Below are positions 1 through 8,846 of a stretch of 64,000 bases of DNA, in pieces. The notes under the pieces were generated by a model. It was not told where the DNA came from. It ran no database searches and saw nothing but the letters and a program-made list of their open reading frames with translations. The stretch spans positions 3,518,132 through 3,582,131 of the forward strand of contig OY282519.1 in NCBI GenBank assembly GCA_958296405.1, in the 5' to 3' direction. Position numbers and translations under genes: made by a program. The stretch's first letter is position 1, and each line of letters begins with the position of its first letter. Source of the stretch: an uncultured Pseudomonadales bacterium. GTDB lineage: Bacteria > Pseudomonadota > Gammaproteobacteria > Pseudomonadales > Azotimanducaceae.

Positions 1-691
1 CCCCTGCATCATGGAGCGTGGACACCACGCGCAGACGCGCCGCCGGCGATGCGGTGCGCGGCTCTAATTTTGTCTTCAAGGCGTTGTCGAGGGTCGTCAC
101 GCTCACCATCACGGCAACCAGTTGTTGCTCGGCGAACGCATGCAACAGGTCCAAGTCGCGCAGCACGCCGGCGCCCTTGGTGACGATGCTCACGGGGTGG
201 CGGTACTCGAGCAGCGTCTCCAGCACTTGGCGGGTGACGCGAAAGCGGCGTTCGCCGGGCTGGTATGGGTCTGTGTTGGTGCCCATGGCCAGCGTCGAGC
301 AAACATAGCCTGGGCGCCCCAACGCTTCCCGCAGGCGTTGCGCCACATGGGTTTTGTGGAAGATCTTCGTCTCGAAATCCAAGCCCGGCGACAAGTCCAA
401 GAACGCGTGGGTGGGCCGCGCGTAGCAGTAAATGCAGCCGTGCTCACAGCCCTTGTAAGGGTTAATGGATTGGCTGAACGGAATGTCCGGCGAGCGGTTG
501 GTGGCGATGAGGTTCTTGGTGTCGTCTGGCAGGAACTCGGTTTGCGGAGCGGATGCCCCAAACGCATCGTCCGCGGCGCCCTGCCCCGCCGACGCCCAGC
601 CATCGTCCTCCGGCACGCTGCGGTGCTGCTCGAATCGGCCGGCGGGGTTGCTGACCGCCCCGCGGCCCTTATGCACCTCGCGTCGCTCCAT
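1..691 (-). CDS. PA0069-family radical SAM protein (5' part; runs off the left edge)
   Basis: About 230 N-terminal residues are visible; the gene continues beyond base 1. A radical SAM cluster motif CEHGCIYC lies near residues 82-89 (CxxxCxxC, binding a 4Fe-4S cluster and S-adenosylmethionine), preceded by the family-typical NPYKG. This matches the PA0069/Rv2578c radical SAM family, related to spore photoproduct lyase, whose substrate is not established. The start ATG at 691 opens MERREVHKGRGA. A strong promoter with an embedded LexA box sits 29-56 bases upstream, so it is most likely an SOS gene, as PA0069 is in Pseudomonas aeruginosa. It diverges from the glutathione transferase gene and has no operon partner in view. 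The family call is firm; a DNA-repair role is inferred from the family and its SOS control. Confidence 0.88.
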   Translation of the reverse strand, partial: MERREVHKGRGAVSNPAGRFEQHRSVPEDDGWASAGQGAADDAFGASAPQTEFLPDDTKNLIATNRSPDIPFSQSINPYKGCEHGCIYCYARPTHAFLDLSPGLDFETKIFHKTHVAQRLREALGRPGYVCSTLAMGTNTDPYQPGERRFRVTRQVLETLLEYRHPVSIVTKGAGVLRDLDLLHAFAEQQLVAVMVSVTTLDNALKTKLEPRTASPAARLRVVSTLHDAG

Positions 692-719
692 CGCTTGCCC
701 CAAGGGAGATGAACCGATG

Positions 720-747
720 ACTATAACTGTCTATCAGTACAGGTCAA
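720..747 (-). promoter_or_regulatory. sigma70 promoter with LexA (SOS) box
   Basis: Read on the minus strand, -35 TTGACC (742-747) and -10 TATAGT (720-725) are separated by 16 bp. Between and overlapping them is CTGTACTGATAGACAG (727-742), an exact CTGT-N8-ACAG LexA core. A repressor bound here would cover the RNA polymerase site. The -10 ends 29 bases upstream of the radical SAM start codon at 691, so it controls that gene. Confidence 0.85.
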
Positions 748-841
748 GCATCAAATGGGCGCTGGTGCCGGCGTTCGTCCTTGCGCCCCGCCACCACTTC
801 GGCGAGCATCCAGCCAAGCACGTCAGGGAAGGACAAGAGCC

Positions 842-1471
842 ATGGCGCTCGTCTTGTGGGGTGGCGCCACCACGCGCACCATCCGCGCGCATTGGGCGCT
901 GGAGGAACTCGGCCTCGAGTACGAGGCGAAGCTCATCGGCCCGCGCACCGGCGCAACGCAGACACCCGCGTTCCGCGCCCTCAGCATCAAAGAGAAGGTG
1001 CCGGTGCTGGTGGATGCCGGCTTGGTGCTCACCGAGAGCGCGGCCATCGTCACCTACCTCGGCGACAAGCACGGCGGCCTCACCCCGCCCCTCGGCAGCG
1101 CCGAGCGCGCCCGCTACTACGAGTGGATGTCCTTCATCCTCATGGAGCTCGACGCGCACACCCTCTACGTGATCCGCAAGCACCGCGATCTCGCCGCCTT
1201 GTACGGCGAGGCGCCAGCAGCCGTGGAGGCGGCGCACCAAGGCTTCGAGAAGCAGATCCGCTGGGCCGAAGAGCGTTTGGGCGACGCGCCCTACGCGGTG
1301 GGCGACGCCTTCTCCGGCGCGGACATCCTATTGGTCTCGTGCCTCGATTGGGCGCGCGCCTATGGCTTCACGCTGGCGCCGGCCCTGGACGCCTACCGCG
1401 AGCGCCATCACGAACGCCCGGCCTATCGGCGCGCCGCGGCGTTGAACAACTCCATCCAGCCCGGCGCCTGA
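842..1471 (+). CDS. glutathione S-transferase family protein
   Basis: A 209-residue two-domain GST. An N-terminal thioredoxin-like domain (about 1-78) carries TTRTIRAHWALEELGL, the glutathione-binding helix region, and VPVLVDAG followed by LTESAAIVTYL, the classic cis-Pro and Glu-Ser glutathione-binding signature. An all-helical C-terminal domain follows (about 90-209) with the SGADILL helix. Length is normal. The start at 842 is preceded by AGGGAAGGAC; an upstream in-frame start would add a low-complexity Ala/Arg tail. It would conjugate or reduce electrophiles with glutathione in the cytoplasm; the substrate cannot be read. It ends 44 bp before the convergent exporter operon and probably has no link to it. 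Confidence 0.88.
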   Translation: MALVLWGGATTRTIRAHWALEELGLEYEAKLIGPRTGATQTPAFRALSIKEKVPVLVDAGLVLTESAAIVTYLGDKHGGLTPPLGSAERARYYEWMSFILMELDAHTLYVIRKHRDLAALYGEAPAAVEAAHQGFEKQIRWAEERLGDAPYAVGDAFSGADILLVSCLDWARAYGFTLAPALDAYRERHHERPAYRRAAALNNSIQPGA

Positions 1472-1515
1472 CACACTGGCGCATCCCCGCCGCTGGCCGG
1501 GCCGTCGCTGCGGGC

Positions 1516-4428
1516 TCAGGCGATCTGCCGCTGCACCAAGTCCCGAAACGGGCCTTCGGCTTCCACGAGCTCGTCGAACGTGCCGGATTGCGCGATTTGG
1601 CCATCCTGCAGCACATAGATGCTGTCTGCCATGCGGATGGTCGAGAGCCGGTGCGCACTGACGAAGCGCGTCACGGCAAGCGCGGTCACGCTCTCCATCA
1701 CCCGCGCTTGGCTCTTGTTGTCCAGCCAGTTCGTGGCCTCGTCCAGAAACAACACGCACGGGTCTCGCGCCAGCGCCGCGGCCAACATGATGCGTTGCAC
1801 CTGCCCGCCAGAAAACAGCGCGCTCTCGCCCACAGGCGTGTGCATCTGCATCGGCATGGCGGCGATGTCCTCGTCCACCGCAGCCAAGCGAGCGGCCCGC
1901 CATGCGTCATCCTCCGTCAAATCCGTGGCGACGCCGATGATGTTCTCGAACACGGTGCCGGGCTGCATCGAGGCATCCTGCACCACCATGCCAATCCGGC
2001 TGCGCACGGCGCGTTTGTTGAGGCGCCCCAAGTCCAACCCGTCGTAGCAAACGGTGCCCGCAAGGGGCGTCTCCAACCCCAACGCCAGCCGGAACAAGGT
2101 GCTCTTGCCGGCGCCAGATTCGCCGACGATGGCCACGAACTCGCCGGCCCGCGCATGGATGGACAAGTCTCGCAGCACGAGCGGCCCGTCCTCGCCATAG
2201 CGGAAACTCACATGATCGAGATGCACCTCGCCGCTCAAGTCCGGCGGTGGCTCGCCGGTGTCGCCGCTCTGCGGCGGCGCGTCGAGAATGGGCTTCGTGT
2301 GTTCGTACGCGGGCAACACAGCCACCAACGCGGCCACCGAGCCTCCGAGCCCGGCCACCGCGGCGTAGAACGCCATGAACGCCACGTAAACGGTGAGGAA
2401 ATCGCCAATGCCAAGGCCGGCGCCATCGCGCAGCGTCGCGGCGAACACCGCCGCCGCCGCCAACAGGGGCGCCGCCGTGAGGAACGCGACGAGATGCTCA
2501 TTGATCTGGCCCAACCGCATCTCGGTTTGCTTCTGCGCCCGGTAGTCCTTAGCCCACAACGCGAATCCGATGCCTTCCGACCCGGTGGAGCGCAACTTGC
2601 CGATGCCGTTCAACAACTGCACCAGCTTGCCGGTCAAGCGTTCCGAAATCGTGAGCAGGCGGCGATGATGCGGCAGTTGACGCAGCGCGAACACGAGCGT
2701 CACCGCCGCGGAGCCGAGGCCCAGCGCCAGACCCAACCAGCCGATCGTCGCGTCGTACCAGAACAGGAGCGCAAACGTCGGCAGCAGGAAGATTACCGCC
2801 AACAGCGAGTTGGCCACAACGCCGGAGACTTGGTCGCGCACATGCTGGAAGGCCATGGCGCGCATCGCCAGTTCGCCGGCGGCAAAGCGGCGAAAGAACC
2901 CTTGCGGCTGATTGAGCACCCGATCCCAAACCGCAGCGCCCAGACGGGCGCCGGAGACCGCTTCCACCCGCATCATCGCCATGCCCTGCAAAACGAGGGC
3001 AAGCCCAGTGAAGGCCGCCAGCAGGGCGAGCGTGATGCCGACCTTGGCGAGGAACCAAGGCGAGCCGCTTGGGATCACGCTGTCGACCACGTTGCCGAGG
3101 AAGATGGCGGGGGTGAGCATCAGCAAGCCGAACGCGAGCCCGGCGACGGCAAAGCGCGCCACGTCCCATCCAAGCCCGCGCAGCCCGAAACGCAGCAACG
3201 CGCGCCCGCTGACGCGTTCCGATGGCGGGAACGGGCTGTAGAAACTCTCGGCGTCTTCTTCCAGTTCCGCGGCGAGCCGCGCATTCACCTTGACGGCCCG
3301 GCCCGTGTCTGCATCGATGGCGCGATAACGCCCCAGCGCACCCGGCACCAGCGCGACCGGCGCGCCAGACCCGCGGCGCCGAGCCAACAACGCACCGCTC
3401 TTGCCCAGCCACCAGCGCTCCTCGGCAGGCAGCCGCACTTTGCGCGAGCGCACGCCGGAGATGCGCTGGATATCCGCCAAGTCGGCACCGCGTTCGCCGT
3501 CATCTCCCGCCGCGGAAGCGGCCGGCGGAAACTGGAACTCGATGCCCTCGTGGCGGCCGATCCGCTGCAGGGCGACGCGCAGCGCCGAGCCGTCCTCACC
3601 GCCTCGCGCCGGCGCGGCCCGCTCCGCCTCCAGCACCCCGAACAGCGCATCCCTCGCCCGGGTTTCGCTTTCGCTGCGATGGATGCCTTGGGTTCGCAGC
3701 AGGTTGGCCATGTCCACCAGCATCAGGCGGCGGTGGGTGTCCTCTGCCGCCAACGCCACGCGGTGGAACTCGGACAAGGCCGGCAACAGCAGCCCCTGTG
3801 ACTGCAGCCAGCGCGTGGAGACAACTTGCAAGCGCACCGGGCGAAAGAGCCGCAGCCAGCTGTGCGCGGTGACGGGGATGTAGCCCGGGCCGTCGCCTTG
3901 CGTCTCACCCGTGTCCAGGAAGGCCACGTCCTGCGCCGGCGCTTGCACCCACACGACGCCGCCGCGCGTCGTCAGCACGTTCTCCTCTTCAATGAGCACA
4001 TCGTCGCCGGCGCTCAGGAACCGCTCCGGGCGCGGGCGCGGAATGATGTCGTGCGCGATGGTGGCGGCGATGCCGCGCACCCAAGCCTCAACTTCCCGGG
4101 CCAGCGGTTCGGCGGCGTCCGCCCCCATCACGTCCGCCACGGCCAAGCACCGCACTTCGGTGTCTGGCAAGCCCTTGCCGATGTACACCCCAGCCGGGGC
4201 GTCTGCGTCTCGGGCGACGCCGAAGATGAGCCGCCCCGGCTCCAAGCGCAGCAACTGCTTGAAGTCTGCCGCGGAGCCATCCTCGGACTGCTGCGCCGCG
4301 AACACGTCCACGGCGCCCTTGACGACGTACCACACCATCCCCGGTTCGGAGAGGGCGATGGGCCGGTTGCCACCGCCGACGAGCCGCTCCCCCCGCTGCA
4401 GGGCGATTTCGGCCAGCCGGTCGCTCAT
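1516..4428 (-). CDS. NHLM-type bacteriocin export ABC transporter, permease/ATPase subunit (ABC2)
   Basis: A 970-residue fused permease-ATPase of the NHLM_micro_ABC2 type. The first ~400 residues are a soluble region found in this family and contain no C39 peptidase motif. A six-helix ABC membrane domain follows, then an ATP-binding domain with Walker A GESGAGKST (about 769-777), signature LFSGGQVQR, Walker B VLFLDEA and H-loop SAHRLS. It is the last gene of the minus-strand order HlyD-type adaptor, ABC1, ABC2. Start 4428 follows GGAGG at a normal distance and lies 32 bp after the ABC1 stop. In NHLM systems it works with the peptidase-bearing ABC protein and the adaptor to export leader-cleaved peptides across the inner membrane. 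Its signature motif is SGGQV rather than SGGQR. Confidence 0.9.
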   Translation of the reverse strand: MSDRLAEIALQRGERLVGGGNRPIALSEPGMVWYVVKGAVDVFAAQQSEDGSAADFKQLLRLEPGRLIFGVARDADAPAGVYIGKGLPDTEVRCLAVADVMGADAAEPLAREVEAWVRGIAATIAHDIIPRPRPERFLSAGDDVLIEEENVLTTRGGVVWVQAPAQDVAFLDTGETQGDGPGYIPVTAHSWLRLFRPVRLQVVSTRWLQSQGLLLPALSEFHRVALAAEDTHRRLMLVDMANLLRTQGIHRSESETRARDALFGVLEAERAAPARGGEDGSALRVALQRIGRHEGIEFQFPPAASAAGDDGERGADLADIQRISGVRSRKVRLPAEERWWLGKSGALLARRRGSGAPVALVPGALGRYRAIDADTGRAVKVNARLAAELEEDAESFYSPFPPSERVSGRALLRFGLRGLGWDVARFAVAGLAFGLLMLTPAIFLGNVVDSVIPSGSPWFLAKVGITLALLAAFTGLALVLQGMAMMRVEAVSGARLGAAVWDRVLNQPQGFFRRFAAGELAMRAMAFQHVRDQVSGVVANSLLAVIFLLPTFALLFWYDATIGWLGLALGLGSAAVTLVFALRQLPHHRRLLTISERLTGKLVQLLNGIGKLRSTGSEGIGFALWAKDYRAQKQTEMRLGQINEHLVAFLTAAPLLAAAAVFAATLRDGAGLGIGDFLTVYVAFMAFYAAVAGLGGSVAALVAVLPAYEHTKPILDAPPQSGDTGEPPPDLSGEVHLDHVSFRYGEDGPLVLRDLSIHARAGEFVAIVGESGAGKSTLFRLALGLETPLAGTVCYDGLDLGRLNKRAVRSRIGMVVQDASMQPGTVFENIIGVATDLTEDDAWRAARLAAVDEDIAAMPMQMHTPVGESALFSGGQVQRIMLAAALARDPCVLFLDEATNWLDNKSQARVMESVTALAVTRFVSAHRLSTIRMADSIYVLQDGQIAQSGTFDELVEAEGPFRDLVQRQIA

Positions 4429-4460
4429 GCCATCCTCCACGTCAAGGTTGCCATCGCGCT

Positions 4461-6647
4461 TCAACCGGCGGAAACCAACTCTTGGTAGAGGCCGTCCTCC
4501 GCCATCAGCGTCTGGTGCGTGCCCCGCTGCACCTCGGTGCCAGCATCGAGCACCACAATCAAATCGCTGTCGCGAATCGTGCTCAGGCGATGCGCCACGA
4601 TCAGGCAAGTGCAGCCGCGGCGGCGCAACGCATAGTCGATGCGCACCTCGGTGATGGCATCGAGCGAGCAGGTCGCCTCATCCAAGATGAGGATGGAGGG
4701 GTCGTTCACCAACGCCCGCGCGATCTCCAAGCGTTGCCGCTGGCCGCCGCTGAAGTTGCGCCCGCCTTCCTCCACCGGCGCGTCGTAGCCGAGCGGCCGG
4801 GCGATGATTTCCTCATGGATCTTGGCGTCCCGCGCCGCTGCCGCCAGCATGTGATCCGGCACCTCCGGCACCCACATGGTGAGGTTCTCGCGGATGGTCT
4901 CGGCGAACAGGAAGATCTGCTGATCCACCAAGGACACTGAGTTGGTGAACAGCTCCTGCGGAATGGCGTGGCGCGGGTGCCCGTCGATGAGAATCTCGCC
5001 GGACCACGGCCGCTGCAGCCCCGCCACCAACGCCGACAGCGTGGACTTGCCAGAGCCGCTCGGGCCAACCACCGCCACCCGCTGCCCCGGCTCGATGACG
5101 AGGTTGAAATCCTTTAGCAACGGCTCTTGATTGCGCTGGTAGCCGAACGTGATGTCTTTGAGCTCGATGTGCCCCCGCAGGCGCAAGCGCCCGCGGAACG
5201 TGGCGACCTGCCCCGCCGGCGCACCGGCGGCCGGCTGCTCCACATCTTCCTGCTCCGGCGCGTCGAACACGTCGTCCAGGCGCTGCAAGTCTGCTTCCAG
5301 CATCTGAAACAGGTCCGCCAACTGGATGAAAGCCCCCACCGGACGCAGGAAGCTCACAGCCGCCATGTAGAACGCGGTGAGCGCGCCGACGCTCATGTCG
5401 CCCGACATCACGCGCCAGCCACCCAAGCCCAGCACCGCCGCGGCGGCGAGTATTTGGAAGGCGGCCGGCAACGCCGCATTGACGTAGCCGAGTTCGGCAA
5501 AGCGCTGCCGCGCGGCGAGTTCGCGCGCCTGATACCCCGTCCAGCGAGAGAAGAAGTCATCCTCGGCGGCGGTGGCCTGCAACGCATCGATCTTCGTGAG
5601 GCCGGACATGCCGATGCCCATCAGCATCCCCTGCTCGCGGCGCAGCCGGCGGTTCTCATCCACCCGCACACGCGCCAGCAAGCGCATCAACACCGCGCTC
5701 AACACCGCCAAGCCCACCACCACGCCAGTGAGCGCCGCGTCGTACGCCAGCATCAGACAAAGGAAGGCGACGCTCGTCAGCAACTCGATGCAGATGCCGA
5801 CCAAATGGCGCGTCATCACTTGGGACACCGAATCCAGCAAGTGCAGGCGCGAGGTCAAATCCCCCGACAGGCGGTGGGAGAAGAACCGCATCGGGAGGTG
5901 CAGCAGGCGCGTCATGAAGCGCTCGGCATGGTCGATGGAGAGGCGTATCGAAAGCCGCCTGAGACAGCGTTCGCGCAGCCAAGTGAGCACATAGAGCAAG
6001 GCAGCGGCGCCGACCAACGCGCCCACGATCGCACCGCCCCAAGACGGTTCACGCCCGGCGAGGACGTAATCCACGAACACGCTCACCAAGAACGGCATCG
6101 CCAACGCTGGCAGAGCCAATAGCAGGCCGCAGCCAATGGCGAACGCGAGCGGCTGCTTCACGTCTCGCAGCCACGGCAAGATGCGCTGCAGCAAGCCGGG
6201 CCGCACCCCGCCAGGCTGGAAATCCTCACGCCGCTTGAACGTGAGGGTGACGCCGGTGAAAGCCTTGTCGAACTCGTCCGCGCTGACGCTGCGATGGCCA
6301 TTGCCAGGGTCATTGATGAGGAACCGCCCGCGCCGGAACCCCTCAAGCACCACGAAGTGGTTGAACTCCCAGTAGAGGATCATGGGCAACGGCATGTCGC
6401 GCAGATGATGCGGGTCTCGACGCCATCCTTGCGGCTCCAAACCATACCGGCGCGCGGCGCGAAACACGTCTGCGGCGTTGCAGCCATCCCGACCTACGGC
6501 ACACGCCTCGCGCAGCTCCTCGATGGACACCCAGCGTCCGAAGTGGGCCAGCACGATGCCGAGGCAAGCGGCGCCGCACTCCGTCTGCGTGAGCTGCAAG
6601 AGCACCGGCGTGCGCAAGCGGCGATCCCCACGCGGCTTCGCACCCAT
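4461..6647 (-). CDS. NHLM-type bacteriocin export ABC transporter, C39 peptidase/permease/ATPase subunit (ABC1)
   Basis: A 728-residue protein with an N-terminal C39 cysteine peptidase: catalytic Cys in QTECGAACLG (about Cys24), His in FNHFVVLEG (about His97) and Asp in INDPGNG (about Asp113), all intact. A six-helix transmembrane domain follows (about 160-430), then an ATPase with Walker A GPSGSGKST, signature FSGGQRQRLEIARAL, Walker B LILDEAT and H-loop VAHRLSTI. The peptidase recognises the NHLP leader, cuts at the Gly-Gly or Ala-Gly site and passes the core to the channel. Start ATG 6647 is preferred; a TTG at 6659 in the same frame is possible, and neither has a strong ribosome site. It lies between the adaptor gene (98 bp upstream) and ABC2 (32 bp downstream), so one transcript is likely. 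The call is strong because all catalytic residues are present and two NHLP precursors are nearby. Confidence 0.93.
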   Translation of the reverse strand: MGAKPRGDRRLRTPVLLQLTQTECGAACLGIVLAHFGRWVSIEELREACAVGRDGCNAADVFRAARRYGLEPQGWRRDPHHLRDMPLPMILYWEFNHFVVLEGFRRGRFLINDPGNGHRSVSADEFDKAFTGVTLTFKRREDFQPGGVRPGLLQRILPWLRDVKQPLAFAIGCGLLLALPALAMPFLVSVFVDYVLAGREPSWGGAIVGALVGAAALLYVLTWLRERCLRRLSIRLSIDHAERFMTRLLHLPMRFFSHRLSGDLTSRLHLLDSVSQVMTRHLVGICIELLTSVAFLCLMLAYDAALTGVVVGLAVLSAVLMRLLARVRVDENRRLRREQGMLMGIGMSGLTKIDALQATAAEDDFFSRWTGYQARELAARQRFAELGYVNAALPAAFQILAAAAVLGLGGWRVMSGDMSVGALTAFYMAAVSFLRPVGAFIQLADLFQMLEADLQRLDDVFDAPEQEDVEQPAAGAPAGQVATFRGRLRLRGHIELKDITFGYQRNQEPLLKDFNLVIEPGQRVAVVGPSGSGKSTLSALVAGLQRPWSGEILIDGHPRHAIPQELFTNSVSLVDQQIFLFAETIRENLTMWVPEVPDHMLAAAARDAKIHEEIIARPLGYDAPVEEGGRNFSGGQRQRLEIARALVNDPSILILDEATCSLDAITEVRIDYALRRRGCTCLIVAHRLSTIRDSDLIVVLDAGTEVQRGTHQTLMAEDGLYQELVSAG

Positions 6648-6745
6648 TGAGCCGCTCAACGTTGCTGGCTCAACGCCATGCCCGCGCCATGCCGGCGGTG
6701 GCTGCGCTGCCGAAGCGCGGACCCGCGTTGACGCTCACCAGCGCA

Positions 6746-7645
6746 CTAAGCGCCGCCGCCCGTGAGCAAGAGCGACGCCAGCGATTGCTCGGCAAGCGCC
6801 ACCCGCGCCCGGCCGCCAGCGCCGTCCACCAACCCAGAGGGCAGCGGTTCGCTCAAGGCGAGGCGCAGCAAGTGCGAAGGCGCCCTGGCCGCAAGGCCGA
6901 AATCCTCAAGCCAAGCCGGCGCGGCGACGGGTTGCGGCGACACTTCGAGCACCTCTGCCGCCAGCGTGCGCGGCGCGGACTCGCCGGGCAGCAGCGCGAG
7001 CACTTGCGCCGCCATGCCGGTTTCAACCTGCGCCTCGTCAGCCGGCGACACGAAGGCGAACGCCTGCCAACCTCCCGCGGCGACGGCGCGAACTTGAGCA
7101 ACGGTTTCGCCGGCGCGGACCGCTTGGCCAGCCGCAAGCCGGCGCATCGCCAGCACACCGGCGCGGGGCGCCACGATGAGCTCCGCGGTGGCCAGCTCCG
7201 CCGCGCGCAGTTCGCCACGCGCCGCCGCGAGCAGTTGCCGGCGCAGGCTGGCGTCGCCTTCCGCCGCCGACATGCCATCTTCAACCACGGCCACGAGCCG
7301 CCGCGCGATCCGCGCTTGACGCTCCGCCTCCGGCAGCCGCACCTGGGCGATGGCTTGGCCAGCCTGCACGGCATCGCCAACGTCGGCGAGCAGTTCGACG
7401 ACGACGCCAGAGACTGGCGACGCCACCGCGACGCGCTCCCCAGGCTGCAGCAGCACCGCCGCGACGGCGACGCTGCGTTGCACCGTGCCGAAGACGCCCC
7501 ACAGGAGCAACACGGACAAGGCGACGCCAAGGCCGGCCAGCGCGACCCACTCATGCGGCGCGGTGACTTGGAGCCGGGCGTCCAAAGGTTCCGGGCGCGA
7601 GCGCCGGGCAACCGCCTTATCTCTGAAAACTTTGCTGCGGAACAC
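6746..7645 (-). CDS. NHLM bacteriocin system secretion protein, HlyD family
   Basis: A 299-residue membrane-fusion protein. One N-terminal membrane helix (about 32-52, ALAGLGVALSVLLLWGVFG) is followed by a biotinyl-lipoyl half (VAVASPVSGVVVELLADVGD), a short helical hairpin, the second lipoyl half (IVAPRAGVLAMRRLAAGQAV) and a beta-barrel region. It is shorter than classical HlyD, as is usual for the NHLM adaptor family. It would link the two ABC subunits to the periplasm or to an outer-membrane channel that is not encoded here. It starts with GTG after GGGAAGGG and is first in the exporter operon, with a TATACT -10 box about 30 bases upstream. It diverges from the VOC gene, so the two units share one regulatory region. 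Confidence 0.87.
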   Translation of the reverse strand: MFRSKVFRDKAVARRSRPEPLDARLQVTAPHEWVALAGLGVALSVLLLWGVFGTVQRSVAVAAVLLQPGERVAVASPVSGVVVELLADVGDAVQAGQAIAQVRLPEAERQARIARRLVAVVEDGMSAAEGDASLRRQLLAAARGELRAAELATAELIVAPRAGVLAMRRLAAGQAVRAGETVAQVRAVAAGGWQAFAFVSPADEAQVETGMAAQVLALLPGESAPRTLAAEVLEVSPQPVAAPAWLEDFGLAARAPSHLLRLALSEPLPSGLVDGAGGRARVALAEQSLASLLLTGGGA

Positions 7646-7674
7646 GCGCCCTTCCCACCAGCAGTGGCGTTCAG

Positions 7675-7704
7675 AGTATAGCCACTTGGCAACGGTTCGG
7701 TCAG
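7675..7704 (-). promoter_or_regulatory. promoter of the NHLM exporter operon
   Basis: On the minus strand a good -10 TATACT (7675-7680) lies 18 bp from a weak -35 CTGACC (7699-7704). Transcription would begin about 20-25 bases before the GTG start of the adaptor gene. The rest of 7705-7974, up to the divergent VOC gene, shows no further gene or clear hairpin. Confidence 0.5.
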
Positions 7705-7974
7705 CCGGTACAGGCTGAGGCGCACAGCGATGGAGCCGCGGGCGCGTCTGCGGGCCGAAACGCCGTGGTTAGCAAATGATCTGTCCGCTTCTGCAACACA
7801 TGGACTGTGCGCTTGCGGAAGACCGTGGAGGGCCGTGAAGAAGGCGCCCCGGGTGGCTTGGGATGAAAACGCCCGCGCAGGCTGCTATCGTCGCAACATG
7901 GCTGCCTGACCAGCAAGTTTTGGCCAGCAAGCGTCTGGAAGGTCTGCGAGCTCCACAACCCAAGGAGGTTCCCC

Positions 7975-8694
7975 ATGTCCAGCAGCCCGACCCTGCATCC
8001 CGATGGCGTACACCATCTCGCACTCCTCACCACCGACATCAAGGCCCAGCTCCAATTCTTCAACGACGTGCTGGGGCTGCCCTTGAAGGCCCTGTATTGG
8101 ATGCATGGGGTGAAGGGCTATTTCCACGGCTTTCTGGAACTGGCGCCAGATTCCCATGTGGCCTTCGTCGCCGGACCCGGCGTCTCCGGGGACATCCAGT
8201 ACGGCGTCACCCATTCCGGCAGCCCAATGGCACCCGGCACGGGCGGCACGATGCAGCATGTCGCCTTCCATGTGGACGGCTTCGACGATCTGCTTGCCAT
8301 GCGCGACCGCATTCGCTCCCGCGACGTTCACGTCCTGGGCCCGATTGACCACGGCTTCTGCCAATCGATCTACTTCGCCGGCCCCGAATCCCTGAGCCTT
8401 GAGGTGTCCTACGGCCAGCACATCGACGCCAACGCTTGGATCGATCCAGAAGTTGTGGCGCTGTGCGGCATCAGCGACGAGGAACTGGCCGCTTTGAAGT
8501 CTCCCGCGCCCTATCGGCGGCCAGCCGAACCGGTGCCGCAGCCGCCCATGGACACGGCGGCACCACGCATGCACCTGCCCCCGGAACAGTATCGATTGCT
8601 GCTGGGCGCGAGCGACCAGGACGTCTGGGACCGGATGAGCGAAACCACACCGCCGGTTGTCGTTGCGCCTACCGCGGCGGCGGTGAACGAATGA
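7975..8694 (+). CDS. VOC-superfamily (glyoxalase/ring-cleavage dioxygenase-like) metalloenzyme, possible peptide-tailoring enzyme
   Basis: A 239-residue protein. Residues 8-150 form a vicinal-oxygen-chelate unit with the expected metal ligands: His in VHHLALLTTDI, His in MQHVAFHVDG and Glu in LSLEVSYG. The C-terminal ~90 residues are Pro-rich and not recognised. The ribosome site AAGGAGG is very strong. The gene diverges from the exporter operon and ends about 150 bp before the first precursor peptide gene, which has its own promoter. VOC enzymes use Fe, Mn, Ni or Zn for dioxygenation, isomerisation or thiol transfer. By position it could modify the precursor peptides, but that is inference; it could equally be an unrelated small-molecule dioxygenase or lyase. 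Confidence 0.72.
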   Translation: MSSSPTLHPDGVHHLALLTTDIKAQLQFFNDVLGLPLKALYWMHGVKGYFHGFLELAPDSHVAFVAGPGVSGDIQYGVTHSGSPMAPGTGGTMQHVAFHVDGFDDLLAMRDRIRSRDVHVLGPIDHGFCQSIYFAGPESLSLEVSYGQHIDANAWIDPEVVALCGISDEELAALKSPAPYRRPAEPVPQPPMDTAAPRMHLPPEQYRLLLGASDQDVWDRMSETTPPVVVAPTAAAVNE

Positions 8695-8742
8695 CCGGAA
8701 AACGGCGGAGCGGCGGGGGCCGGCACCGCGGCTCGAATACGT

Positions 8743-8771
8743 TTGCCGCATCCATGTTGCCGCGATACGGT
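8743..8771 (+). promoter_or_regulatory. promoter of precursor gene 1
   Basis: A -35 TTGCCG (8743-8748) and -10 TACGGT (8766-8771) are separated by 17 bp. The same arrangement occurs upstream of the second precursor gene (13558-13586) with the same spacing, and the bases between promoter and start codon are also clearly related. Conservation between the copies is the main support. Confidence 0.5.
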
Positions 8772-8846
8772 TGGGATGTGGACGCGAGGCGGCGGCTCAC
8801 CGCGTCGCGTCGCGGTACGGAAACACCGGAGCAAAAGGGGAACGCC

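Noticed and set aside
1-691. The radical SAM gene as the missing peptide-modifying enzyme.
   Set aside because: It belongs to the PA0069 family, lacks a SPASM or RRE-like region in view and is under LexA control, so it is more likely a DNA-damage gene.
842-1471. Glutathione transferase as a RiPP maturation enzyme of the nearby NHLP locus.
   Set aside because: It is a standard GST, convergent with the exporter and separated from the precursors by 7 kb, so no link can be supported.
781-3801. A 1006-codon open frame on the plus strand opposite the second ABC transporter gene.
   Set aside because: It is rich in Arg, His, Pro and Ala with no family motif and lies antisense to a fully motif-supported ABC gene; a high-GC shadow.
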